Below, piece after piece: positions 30,760-41,060 of a DNA stretch of 64,000 bases. The stretch is from Panulirus ornatus (lineage: Eukaryota; Arthropoda; Malacostraca; Decapoda; Palinuridae): NCBI RefSeq assembly GCF_036320965.1, contig NC_092225.1:1574756-1638755 (forward strand). The letters are read 5' to 3'. The position numbers were made by a program, and so were the translations under genes. The number at the start of each line of letters is the position of its first letter. The first letter of the stretch is position 1. The notes beneath the pieces were generated by a model, which was not told the origin of the DNA, searched no databases, and worked only from the letters and a program-made list of their open reading frames with translations.

Positions 30760-31220
30760 CTTTTCATTCTCCCTAAAATTTAACGATGCTCTCTCTCACC
30801 CCAACTCTCATTTGCCTTCTTGTTCACCTCTTGCACCTTTCTTTTGACCTTTTATACACCTCCCAGCCATTTTGCACTATATCCCTGCAAAAATCGTCCA
30901 TACGCCTCTCTATTCTCTTTCACTGACAATCTTACTTCTTCATCTCACCACTCACCATCCTTCCTAATCTGCCCACCTCCCACGCTTCTCATGCCACACA
31001 CATCTTAATACGTCACATTCCTCCCTCACTCCCCCCACGCCCCTTGCTCTCACGTTTTTCCATTCTGCACTCAATCTCTCCTGGTTCTTCCTCACACAAG
31101 TCTCCTTCCGAAGCTCACTTACTCTCACCATTCTCTTAACCCCAACATTCTCTCTTCTTTTCTGAAAACCTTTACAAATCTTCACCTTCGCCTCCACAGG
31201 ATTATGATCAGACATCCCTC

Positions 31221-31670
31221 TCAGCACATTAACATCCAGAAGTCTCTCTCTCTCACGCGCCTATCTATCAACACGCAATCCAATAACGCTCTCTGGCCAT
31301 CTCTCCTACTTACATACGTATACTTATGTCTATCTCCTTTTAAACCACTCCCATTTTCTGCACACAAATCTGCAACCTCTTTACCATTTCCATTTACAAT
31401 ACTGAACACCCCATGTACATCAATTATTCCCTCAGCTGCCACATTACTCACCTTTGCATTCAAATCACCCATCACTATAATCCGGTCTCGTGCATCAAAA
31501 CTGCTAACACACTCACTCAACTGCTTCCAAAACACTTGCCTCTCATGATCTTTCTTCTCATGACCAGGTGCATAGGCACCAATAATTGCCCATCTCTCTC
31601 CATCCACTTTCAGTTTTACCCATATCAATCTAGAGTTTACTTTCTTACATTCTATCACATACTCCCACAA
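31221..31670 (-). pseudogene. LINE-A AP-type endonuclease fragment
   Basis: The endonuclease nicks target DNA to prime reverse transcription (family knowledge). Visible core: VDGERWAIIGAYAPG, then IVMGDLNAKVSN (the GDxN metal and catalytic motif), GNGKEVADLCAENGSGLKG, HKYTYVSRRDGQRALLDCVL and IDRRVRERDF. The terminal SDHNPVEAKV motif (catalytic Asp-His) lies in the next block, 31227-30964, in another frame. The N-terminal part of the domain is missing because of truncation near 31795. The layout fits RTE-like and related apurinic-endonuclease LINEs; clade not proven. Confidence 0.85.
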
Positions 31671-31798
31671 CTCCTGTTTCAGGAGTAGTGCTACTCCTTC
31701 CTTTGCTCATATCCACTCACCAATCCCTTACTTTACTCCCAAGACATTCTCAAACCACTCTTCCCCCCACCCTTGAGCTTCGTTTCACTGAGAGCCAA

Positions 31799-31886
31799 AA
31801 TAGCCAGGCCCGTAGCCTAGCGGTAGCGTTCCCGCCTGTTACACAGGGGTCCCGGGTTCGATCCTGGCTGTTGGAGGTTTGTATGA
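31799..31886 (+). mobile_element. tRNA-derived SINE head, second type
   Basis: A box TAGCCTAGCGGTAGCG, an anticodon-arm-like CCCGCCTGTTACACAGGGG and B box CCCGGGTTCGATCCTGG are spaced as in a tRNA, followed by TTGGAGGTTTGTATGA and (TA)n. The two ends do not pair as an acceptor stem, so this is a SINE head and not a tRNA gene. Sequence after the TA tract to about 32070 may be the rest of the element, including a TCCCAGCTGGAAAACCGGAG phrase. Confidence 0.7.
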
Positions 31887-31910
31887 TATATATATATATA
31901 TATATATATA
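31887..31910. repeat. (TA)n microsatellite, short
   Basis: About 12 TA units inside or after the SINE. Confidence 0.95.
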
Positions 31911-32435
31911 ATCTTATTTTATTAGGACCCTTTTCTTTGCCCGGGACCTCTTTTCAAGGGTCCCTTCCAGCTCCAAGGCTGCGCTGTCAGTAGTGATGTA
32001 TGACGTTCTAGTTGTAAGTCGCCCCAACCCTACGGTCGCAGTGTCCCAGCTGGAAAACCGGAGATGTAATATTAATATTACTTCAAAGGTAAACCGTAAT
32101 TAGTGATTATTGACCAATGAAAAGGATTTTGCAAACTAATACACCTTATTATGATGGATGTGAATGGTTATCGTAGAATGTCTTCCAAGAACGTATTGGA
32201 CTTCTTTTCTTTATCAGTTTCTATGGAACGAAAGTTTATTAGGAATATGAACAGTCTAAGAGTAAAGATGTTACTCGGCGTCGTAAGTAACCCCGGCTGG
32301 GTTAGTTATTTCAGTGGGGATAATTTGGTCCACCTCGTCAACTGTTACCTTATTTATCTATAAGTCTTTTATGCGGGCTGAGTACAACTACCAGGAGAAT
32401 CTATCGGTGTGGTACGGTTGTGTGTGTGTGCTACG
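31911..32435. other. Possible SINE body then anonymous sequence
   Basis: The first 150 bases may belong to the SINE described just before. The rest, including a 70-codon frame at 32151-32363, has no recognisable domain. Confidence 0.35.
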
Positions 32436-32655
32436 TGCAAGCCACCTCAGCTGAACCATCTCGGCAAAACTATTCTAAAAACATCGTTCCAGCAAAGCCA
32501 TCCCAGCCAAATCATCTCATCAAAACCGTCCCAGCAAAGCCATTCCATGCCATAACACGATCAATGTCCATACCTGGACACCTGGCAGCCTTACCTGATA
32601 CCTGGCAGCCTTACCTGACACCTGGCAGCCTTACCTGGGCAGCTGGCAGCCTATA
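32436..32655. repeat. Two short tandem repeats
   Basis: About 32436-32550 has degenerate 14-17 base repeats (CCATCCCAGCAAAAC type). About 32577-32650 has four copies of a 20-base unit CCTGGCAGCCTTACCTGACA. Confidence 0.8.
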
Positions 32656-33682
32656 CAGGCAGGATATGATGGCATACGTCCCCTTAAACTATAGGTGATA
32701 TGAGAGACTTTAACACTCAGTCGAACCTGGAGTGTGTAGAAATTATCTGACTGGGCATTACTCTTAAGACGTGATATGTCTGTGTCATCGCTTTGCCTTC
32801 CTCTGTTTCCATTTCAACTCATATATGTTTCATCAGTTTACTCATCTCTCGTTCTGTTCGAGCTAAGGCATGTGTATGTTACAGTCCTGCTCAACTTTAG
32901 TTCCATGCCAACCCATGTGTGTGCTGTCACTCCTCAACTCGTGCATACGTGCGCAATTTTCTTTGATCAATTTTCGTTCTATTTCAATTTCTGTGTCATC
33001 AGTTTCCTCAGATGTCGTTCCATCGCAATTGGCGTAAGTGTACGTGTCGTGACTCCGCTCAAGTCTCGTTCCATCTCATCTCGTGCTCGTGTGTTAACAC
33101 TTTCCTCAACTCTCAACTCTCATGCCATCTGCCTGCCAGCAAGCACAAGCTTAACCGTCCCCTGACTCTGATATGTCGAAGTTTTAAGTTGCTTGATGTC
33201 GGTCATATATGTTTAATGGAATGCAAACTTTTATGCTTTTGAAGAAAAATAAGTAAAGCAGACGGTTAATGTCGAAGTGAAAAAATTCTTTTTATAATTT
33301 TTAGATTTATGTTATATGTAGCTTGAGTGAGGCGACTACTGTCCCAGCAACTGTTGGCTTCGAAGAGATGGAAGAGTTGGCTTAACATTTACTGACCCGT
33401 GTGCCATGTGAACGAGAGGCTTCTCTGTAAGAACATGCTTAATGAAATATAAATATTTCACATGTTCTTTTATTATTATCATTCACTACATTACTAATGG
33501 TTGTGATTTGATGATTTTTTTGATTCGTCAGTTTTGTTATTTTGTTGTTAGTTGTTATCGTCCGGGCCATCCCATGGGTCAACCCGTCCGGCCGCACAGG
33601 TCACCAAATCGCAGCTGAGACATAAAAACTTTTTAAGAGGTGGGCGTGTAGCGACGTGTGCCACCACAGGTGATTATCATAG
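32656..33682. other. Anonymous sequence
   Basis: Contains loose repeats of TTCCATCTCAACTC-like phrases at about 32800-33130. No gene recognised. Confidence 0.4.
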
Positions 33683-33828
33683 GGTTCCACACTCCCTGGG
33701 TTCCACACTCCCTGGGTTCCACACTCCCTGGGTTCCACACTCCCTGGGTTCCACACTCCCTGGGTTCCACACTCCCTGGGTTCCACACTCCCTAGGTTCC
33801 ACACTCCCTGGGTTCCACACCCCTTGGG
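33683..33828. repeat. 16-bp tandem repeat, nine copies
   Basis: Unit GGTTCCACACTCCCTG. Seven copies are identical, one ends CCTA, and the last reads CACCCCTT. The 119-codon and 90-codon open frames over it are repeat artefacts. Confidence 0.96.
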
Positions 33829-34374
33829 TTCGTAGGTCGAGCCACGCCATGCTTCCGGTGGGTCAAACCACAAGACAACTTGTGAGGAGGATCATACAAC
33901 ATCCAGAATGAGATACGGACTATCAGAAGAGGTTGTTGTATGTTGTATGTTGTGTTATTCCCGCCATAAGATAATTTCGTCATGCAGAAGTCCAGCGATG
34001 GTGATTACAGTACGGTGTTGCCCAGCTGTACCTCCAGTAGCTAGTCTCTTGTGCTTTATAAGAAGAATTCTTGTCTTTGTACATTAGTTTGTGTGGACCT
34101 GCTACCAACGCACACACTCTACTCCGTAAGGCTTTCTTCACAGCTCACAACACTAGAGACTTGTGGAATGAACTTGTCGTGAAGTAATCCTGGGTCTTAG
34201 TGCCATAATTGCATCTACCACCGCTAGAGGTCACCCTTGATAAAGACATCTTGACACTTGGTCTGTTTACATAGTCACCCTTAGTGTATGTGGGAATTTA
34301 TTACTGGCATACGCCTAGATAACTGTGAAACTGGACACCGTTATTTAAGCTGTTGAGTATTTGTTGAGCTTGGA
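33829..34374. other. Anonymous sequence
   Basis: TTGTTGTATGTTGTATGTTG phrase at about 33930. No gene recognised. Confidence 0.4.
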
Positions 34375-34625
34375 GACAGTGGGTGGTACAGAGGGCTGTG
34401 CTGGTGGGGGTGGGTGATGGTTGTAGTGGGTGATGGTGGTTGTTTGTAGATGGTTGTAGTGGGTGGTGGTAGTTGATTGTAGATGGTTGGAGAGAGTGAT
34501 GTTGATGGAAAGTAGATGGTTCTGGTGCAGTGGGTGATGATGGTGGATGATAAATTGATGGGTGGTGATGGTGATTAGTTTGATGTATGGTAGATGGTTG
34601 TGTTGTAGTAGGAGGTGGTGATGGT
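34375..34625. repeat. G/T-rich degenerate minisatellite
   Basis: Imperfect repeats of about 30 bases around GATGGTTGTAGTGGGTGGTG. Its sequence style is shared with the much longer field at 38.6-41.1 kb. Confidence 0.75.
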
Positions 34626-34778
34626 GTAACGCTGGACGTTACGGACCGTGACGCACACACGGGGTAACGCGGGATAGAACCCAGTTTGGTTCGAATCCTG
34701 GGCACGGCAGTCGGTCTGCAGTCAAGATAATAACTATTCATCCTCCCCTTCTAGATAAACTTGGTACCTGGTTTAGGT

Positions 34779-34783
<5 letters not shown>
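34626..34783 (+). mobile_element. tRNA-derived SINE (SINE-T)
   Basis: Contains ACCGTGACGC (A-box-like), the B box GGTTCGAATCC and body end GGTACCTGGTTTAGGTTAG before (TA)n. The body end and B box match the minus-strand copy at 17.0-17.1 kb, defining a family. Confidence 0.68.

Positions 34784-34861
<78 letters not shown>
34784..34861. repeat. (TA)n microsatellite
   Basis: TA tract joining the SINE-T 3' end to a 5'-truncated SINE-B. Confidence 0.96.
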
Positions 34862-34864
<3 letters not shown>

Positions 34865-35057
34865 TAGAAGGCGACTAAAAGGGGAGGGAGCTGGGGGCTG
34901 GAAATCCTCCCCTCTCGTTTTTTTTTTTTATTATTTTCCAAAAGAAGGAACAGAGGGGGCCAGGTGAGGATATTCCAAAAAAGGCCCAGTCCTCTGTTCT
35001 TAACGCTACCTCGCTAACGCGGGAAATGGCGAATAGTTTAAAAGAAAGAAAGAAAAG

Positions 35058-35059
<2 letters not shown>
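34862..35059 (+). mobile_element. SINE-B, 5'-truncated copy
   Basis: Starts internally at CGTAGAAGGCGACTAAAAGG, directly at the edge of (TA)n, and ends with CGCTACCTCGCTAACGCGGG, GAAATGGCGAATAG and an A-rich tail. Confidence 0.9.

Positions 35060-35106
<47 letters not shown>
35060..35106. repeat. (TA)n microsatellite
   Basis: TA tract between two SINE-B copies in direct orientation. Confidence 0.95.
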
Positions 35107-35111
<5 letters not shown>

Positions 35112-35346
35112 GGGGATAGGGGATGAAGAATACTTCCCACGTATTCCCTGCGTGTCGTAGAAGGCGACTAAAAGGGGAGGGAGCAGGAGGCTGGAAATCC
35201 TCCCCTCTCGTTTTTTTTTTCTTTTTTTTACTTTTCCAAAAGAAGGGACAGAGGGGGGCCAGGTGAGGATATTCCACAAAGGCCCAGTCCTCTGTTCTTA
35301 ACGCTACCTCGCTAATGCGGGAAATGGCGGATAGTTTAAAAGAAAA

Positions 35347-35349
<3 letters not shown>
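35107..35349 (+). mobile_element. SINE-B, full-length copy
   Basis: Begins ATCCCTGGGGATAGGGGATG directly after (TA)n and ends CGCTACCTCGCTAATGCGGG then GAAATGGCGGATAG and an A-rich tail. About 240 bases. Confidence 0.9.

Positions 35350-35400
<51 letters not shown>
35350..35400. repeat. (TA)n microsatellite
   Basis: TA tract between the SINE-B tail and the inverted LINE-A tail. Confidence 0.95.
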
Positions 35401-35404
<4 letters not shown>

Positions 35405-35410
35405 ATTACT

Positions 35411-37375
35411 TATTTCATTTTGCTTTGTCGCTGTCTCCTGCGTTAGCGAGGTAACGCAAGGAAACAGACGAAAGAATCGCCCAACCCACCCACATACACA
35501 TGTATATACATACACGTCCGCACACACAAATATACATACCTATACATCTCAACGTATACATATATATACACACAGAGACATACATATATACAAATGTACA
35601 TAATTCATACTTACTGCCTTTATTCATTTCCATCGCCACCCCGCCACGCATGAAATAACAACCCCCTCCCCCCTCATGTGCGCGAGGTAGCGCTTGGAAC
35701 ACAACAAAGGCCCCATTCGTTCACACTCAGTCTCTAGCTGTCATGTAATAATGCACCGAAACCACAGCTCCCTTTCCACAACCAGGCCCCACAGAACTTT
35801 CCATGCTTTACCCCATACGCTTCACATGCCCTGGTTCAATCCATTGACAGCACGTCGACCCCGGTATACCACATCGTTCCAATTCACTCTATTCCTTGCA
35901 TGCCTTTCACCCTCCTGCATGTTCAGGCCCCGATCACTCTAAATCTTTTTCACTCCATCCTTCCACCTCCAATTTGGTCTCCCACTTCTCCTCGTTCCCT
36001 CCACCTGTGACACATATATCCTCTTGATCAATCTTTCCTCACTCATTCTCTCCATGTGACCAAACCATTTCAAAACAACCTCTTCTGCTCTCTCAACCAC
36101 ACTCTTATTACCACATATCTCTCTTACCCTTTCATTACTTACTCGATCAAACCACCTCACACCACATATTGTCCTCAAACATCTCATTTCCAGCACATCC
36201 ACCCTCCTCCGCACAACTCTATCCATAGCCCACGCCTCGCAACCATACAACATTGTTGGAACCACTATTCCTTCAAACATACCCATTTTTGCTTTCCGGC
36301 GTAATGTTCTCGAATCCAAACATTCTTCAAGGCTCCCAGAATTTTCGCCCCCTCCCCCACCCTATGATTCACCTCCGCTTCTATGGTTCCATCCGCTGCC
36401 AGATCCACTCCCAGATATCTAAAACACTTTACTTTCTCCAATTTTTCTCCATTCAAACTTGCCTCCCACTTGACTTGACCCTTAACCCTATTGAACCTAA
36501 TAAACTTGCTCTTATTCACATTTACTCTTAACTTTCTTCTTTCACACACTTTACCAAACTCAGTCACCAGCTTCTGCAGTTTCTCACTTGAATCAGCCAC
36601 CAGCGCTGCATCATCAGCGAACAACAACTGACTCACTTCCCAAGCTCTCTCATCTACAACAGACTGCATACTTGCCCCTCTCTCCAAAACCCTTGCATTC
36701 ACCTCCCTAACAACCCCATCCATAAACAAATTAAACAATCATGGAGACATCACACACCCCTGCTGCAAACCTACATTCACTGAGAACCAATCACTTTCTT
36801 CTCTTCCTACACGTACACATTCCTTACATCCTCGATAAAAACTTTTCACTGCTTCTAACAACTTGCCTCCCACAACATATATTCTTAATACCTTCCACAG
36901 AGCATCTCTAGCAACTCTATCATATGCCTTCTCCAGATCCATAAATACGACTTACAAATCCATTTGCTTTTCTAAGTATTTCTTTCAAACGTTCTTCAAA
37001 GCAAACACTTGATCCACACATCCTCTACCACTTCTGAAACCACACTGCTCTTCCCCAATGTGAGGCTCTGTACATGCCTTCACCCTCTCAATCAATACCT
37101 TCCCATATAATTTCCCAGGAATACTCAACAAACTTATACCTCCGTAATTTGAGCACTCACCTTTGTCCCCTTTGCCTTTGTACAATGGCACTATGCAAGC
37201 ATTCCGCCAATCCTCAGGCACCTCACCATGAATCGTACATACATTATATAACCTTACCAGCCAGTCAGCAATACAGTCACCCCCTATTTCAATGAATTCC
37301 ACTGCAATGCCATCCAAACCCGTTGCCTTGCCGGCTTTCATCATCCGTAAAGTTTTTACTACCTCTTCTCTGTTT
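35411..37375 (-). mobile_element. LINE-A, long-UTR copy, left arm of an inverted pair
   Basis: Minus strand: long UTR (35411-35830), C-terminal domain (36319-35939), RT middle with FADD (36738-36265), motif A region (36942-36739) and RT entry (37344-36985). Frameshifts separate the blocks. Private features: GNKSVV with a codon lost, EEVVLKW (others EEGVLKW) and REICGN. At 37375 it joins an oppositely oriented LINE-A copy at a GTTT common to both sequences. Confidence 0.93.
35939..37344 (-). pseudogene. LINE-A reverse transcriptase, frameshifted
   Basis: Blocks in order: KATGLDGIAVEFIEIGGD; VPLYKGKGDKGECSNYGGIS; CGFRSGRGCVDQVFALKNV; MDLEKAYDRVARDALWKVL; VGLQQGCVMSP; LLFADDAALVADS; CFRYLGVDLAADGT; LYGCEAWAMDRVV; SNERVREICGN; GRPNWRWKDGVKK. 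Motif B Arg has become Gln (LQQG). At least three reading-frame breaks. Non-functional. Confidence 0.9.
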
Positions 37376-38438
37376 GAATAGAGAGAAAGTAGAAGAAGTG
37401 AAGTGTTTTAGATATCTGGGAGTGGATTTGGCAGCGGATGGAACGCGGAAGTGGACGCGGAAGTGAGTCACAGGGTGGGGGAGGGGGTGAAAGTTCTGGG
37501 AGCGTTGAAAAATGTGTGGAAGGCGAAAACGTTATCTTGGACAGCAAAAATAGTTATGTTTGAAGGAATAGTGGTTCCAAAAATGTTATATGCTTGCGAG
37601 GCGTGGGCTATAGATAGTGTTGTGTGGAGGAGGGTGGATGTGTTGGAAATGAGATGTTTGAGGACAATATGTGGTGTGAGGTGGTTTGATCGAGTAAGTA
37701 ATGAAAGGGTAAGAGAGATATGTGGTAATAAAGAGTGTGGTTGAGAGAGCAGAAGAGGTTGTTTTGAAATGGTTTGGTCACATGAAGAGAATGATTGAGG
37801 AAAGATTGACAAAGAGGATATATGTGTCACTTGTGGAGGGAACTAGGAGAAGTGGGAGACCAAATTGGAGGTGGAAAGATGGAGTGAAAAAGATTTTGAG
37901 CGATCGGGGCCTGAACATGCAGGAGGGTGAAAGGCTTGCAAGGAATAGAGTGAATTGGAACGATGTGGTATACCGGGGTCGACGTGCTGTCAATGGATTG
38001 AGCCAGGGCATGTGAACCGTCTGGGGTAAAGCATGGAAAGTTTTGTGGGGCCTGGATGTGGAGAGGAAGCTGTGGTTTCGGTGCATTATACATGACAGCT
38101 AGAGACTGAGTGTGAACGAATGTGGCCTTTGTTGTCTTTTCCTAGCGCTACCTCGCGCGCATGCGGGGGGAGGGAGTTGTCATTTCATGTGTGGCGGGGT
38201 AGCGACGGGAATGAATAAAGGCAGCAAGTATGAATTATGTACATGTGTATATATGCATATGTCTGTGTATGTATATATATGTATACGTTGAAATGTATAG
38301 GTATGTATATGTGCGTGTGTTGACGTGTATGTATATACATGTGTATATGGGTGGGTTGGGCCATTCTTTCGTCTGTTTCCTTGCGCTACCTCGCTAACGC
38401 GGGAGAGAGCGACAGTGTATAAGAAATAAATATAAATA

Positions 38439-38441
<3 letters not shown>
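37376..38441 (+). mobile_element. LINE-A, long-UTR copy, right arm of an inverted pair
   Basis: Plus strand from just before CFRYLGVDLAADGT through the C-terminal domain and the complete long UTR, ending CTCGCTAACGCGGGAGAGAG and an A-rich run into (TA)n. It shares the private EEVVLKW and REICGN residues and the shortened GNK region with the left arm. One extra base at about 37735 shifts the frame (GNKECG then stop; the second frame resumes at 37722). Confidence 0.93.

Positions 38442-38516
<75 letters not shown>
38442..38516. repeat. (TA)n microsatellite
   Basis: TA tract closing the right side of the LINE-A inverted pair. Confidence 0.96.
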
Positions 38517-38517
<1 letters not shown>

Positions 38518-41060
38518 TAAAATACATGGCCTTGATTAGGGCATTCAGCTGCTCGAGTCGTCTCAGCTAACATAAAAGATAGTTGTGGTGCAGTGGTGCA
38601 GTGGGCGGTGGCGGTGGTGGTGGTGTATGATAGAGTGATATGTTGCAGTGGGTGATGGTGGGTTGTGTAGTGCATGGTAGATGGTTTTGACACGGTGGAT
38701 GGTGTTTGGTGTGGTAGATGGTAGACTGAGGTGCTGCAGTGGGTGGTGGTGGTGGTGGATCCTGGCAGCTCATGTTCCATGAGTGATGACTTGTGTTGCT
38801 AGTTTGTTTTGAACAGAATGAATGCCGGTTGTGTTGCACGGACGGGTATCCATGTTGCATGGGTGGTATTTGTGTTCCATTATATGAGAGGTAGTATTGT
38901 TGCTGTGAGAGTTTGTTTACATTGCAGTGGATGGAAGTTGGTGGAACCTCATTGTGTTGCAGTGCGTAGTAGTTGGTGGGATTTTTTTTTGCAGTGGGTG
39001 GTGGCTGGGTAGAGTTCATTGTGTTGCAATGGGTGGTGGTTGTAAGAGTTCGTTGTCTTACATTTGTTGGGGGACGATAGGACTTCGTTGTGTTGCACTG
39101 GTTGGTAGAATAGGATGAGTCAGGTGTACTGAGGTGGGCGGTAGAGAGTGGGAGTTCGTTGTGTTGTGATGAGTGGCAGTGGATGGAGCATCATTGTGTT
39201 GCCATGAGTGGTGGTTGATGGGAGGTCGTTGCGTTGCGCTGGTCGGCTGTTGATGGATTTTACATTTGTGAGGAAGATCACAGATTGTCGTGTTGTTTAT
39301 GGCATTGGATCGTGTTTTACCAGTTAACACAAACAGTGTTCAGTTGAGGATTCTTTTTCATGAGATGAGTGATTTTCGACTTGATCACTGGGCGTTTGTT
39401 GCATTGCTTAAGGTGCTGGCGGACAGTATCAGGCTGCGATGTGCCAGGAGATGATGGGTGGTGGGGTTTGCTATGCGTCTGGCAGTCGTGGTGGTGGTGG
39501 ACAATAGATGGTTCTGTTGAATTTGATGGCAAATTGTGGTTGGTTGATACAACCAAACCAAAAAAATACTCGCTGGGTGATTTTTGTGTTGTTTGATGGT
39601 TATTTTGCATTGAGTAGAGAAGTGTTGTGTTCTCTTCTCTCGTAGTGACTGGTATGGTAGAGGGTTGTGTTGTAGCGGATAGTGCTGGATATTGGTTGAC
39701 TGAGTTTGTCTTGGGTGTTCTTAGGTTGCAGATGTTTGGTTTGTAGTATCAACTGGTAGATGGTAGGTAGGTGGTTATGTTGCAGTAGGTTGTAGTGAGT
39801 TGTTTTATTTGATGACGGTGAGTGGTGTTTAGTTGTGATCTTGTCATTTATACTGAAGGTGTTGTAGCTGTGGTAGTCTTTGCATGTGGCTGCATTGTGG
39901 TGAGTGGTTCATTTGGTTTGGGTTGTAGGGAGGGTATGTGGTTGTGAGGTAGTGCACTGTGCTGGTTAGGCTTTGCCTATGTTATAATTGTAACTGCTAT
40001 GTCGTAGTTGGTTGTGTTGTTATTGGTTGTGAGGACTCTCTTTGACGGTTTGGTGAGTGGCAGTGTATTTGTGTTTTATCGTAAGGGTGATTTGTGGAAT
40101 GGGTGATTGGTTATGGAGTGGAATGCAAACAACCTCTGGGTGTCCTTTCGAGGTTGTTTGTGATGATGGAAGAAATTTGAAACTCAGACCAGCGTTGTAG
40201 GAGTAGAAAGACATACAGATATTTCAAAGAGAAAATTGCTGTAGACTTTTCAAGTAACTAAAGAGACGCAAATCATGTCACTCGTGCATTTGAAGGGAAA
40301 TATTTAACACATTTATTCTTAAACGTTCTTAAACCACCATAATTGATAAATCACTCAGTATGTCTACACTCCTGTTAAAGATGAAGTAATCCGCTAAATT
40401 TCAGGTTCTTATTTCTTTTTTTACTGTCGGTAGTTGGTTGTGCTATGGTACGTGGATATGATTTTTTGATGGCGTTTTGTAAAGTTACAGTCTTTCGGTG
40501 GTGGTAGGTTGAGGTGGGATGTAATGAAATAGGTTGTAGTGGGTAAAAACTAATCTCAACGTAACGGATGATGGTAATTGATGGTTTGTAGTGTTATTGT
40601 AAGTTATGGATGATGGTAACTGGTTGTCTTGTAGTGGTAGTGTGGTAGGCATTAACTAGCTACGCTGTAGTGGGCGGTGATGAATTGGCTTTGTTGTAGT
40701 GGGCGTCGATGGGTTGTTTTGTTGTAGTGGGCGTTGATGGGTTGTATCGTTGTAGTGGGCGTTGATGGGTTGGTTTTGTTGTATTGGGCGGTGGTGAGTA
40801 TGAACTGGTCATGATTTGGACGGATTTTAGTGAGTGTTGGCTGTATTCCAGTAGGTTTTGCAGGAAGGTAGATAGAATTCACTGGATGTAGAATGGTAGT
40901 GAGAAAGGGTGATTAGTTGTGTTGTAGTGGGTGGTTAATGGGTGTTTTGCGAGGATAATGGTGTATGATAATTGGTTGTGTTGTTTTATGTGTTAGCTGG
41001 CTATCCTATAGTGATCAGTGACTTATGGTTAGGTTGTACCGGGTGGTACTTGAGTCTACA
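38517..41060. repeat. Long G/T-rich decayed minisatellite field
   Basis: From about 38575 the plus strand is a succession of diverged repeats around GTTGTGTTGCAGTGGGTGGT with intervals of about 45-50 bases. They are better preserved at 38.9-39.25 and 40.67-40.80 kb, where GTTGTAGTGGGCGTTGATGG recurs four times. Thr/His/Asn-rich minus-strand frames here are artefacts. No gene recognised. Confidence 0.7.

Larger units (their letters stand above)
28573..31795 (-). mobile_element. LINE-A, longest copy, long-UTR subfamily, pseudogenised
   Basis: About 3.2 kb, the only copy here reaching into the endonuclease. Minus-strand order from the right: endonuclease (31670-31221), linker and RT entry (30759-30424), motif A region (30253-30065), motif B and FADD (30043-29753), C-terminal domain (29591-28981) and a long UTR of about 400 bases. 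Frame changes occur between these blocks. The left side carries a poly(A)-type tail. The right side is truncated and directly abuts a tRNA-derived SINE at about 31799 and not (TA)n. Confidence 0.93.

Noticed and set aside
31799..31886. Functional tRNA gene
   Set aside because: A and B boxes are present, but the ends do not form an acceptor stem and the sequence continues into (TA)n. Better explained as a SINE head.
33552..33911. 119-codon frame over the 16-bp repeat
   Set aside because: Generated by the tandem repeat (three units return to frame). No other support.
35411..38441. Twin-priming inversion of a single LINE insertion
   Set aside because: Both arms contain the 3' UTR and the same C-terminal region. 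Twin priming inverts but does not duplicate the 3' part.
38394..39610. Thr/His/Asn/Ser-rich minus-strand frames at 38.4-39.6 kb
   Set aside because: Composition-driven frames over the G/T-rich decayed repeats. No domain or conserved feature.
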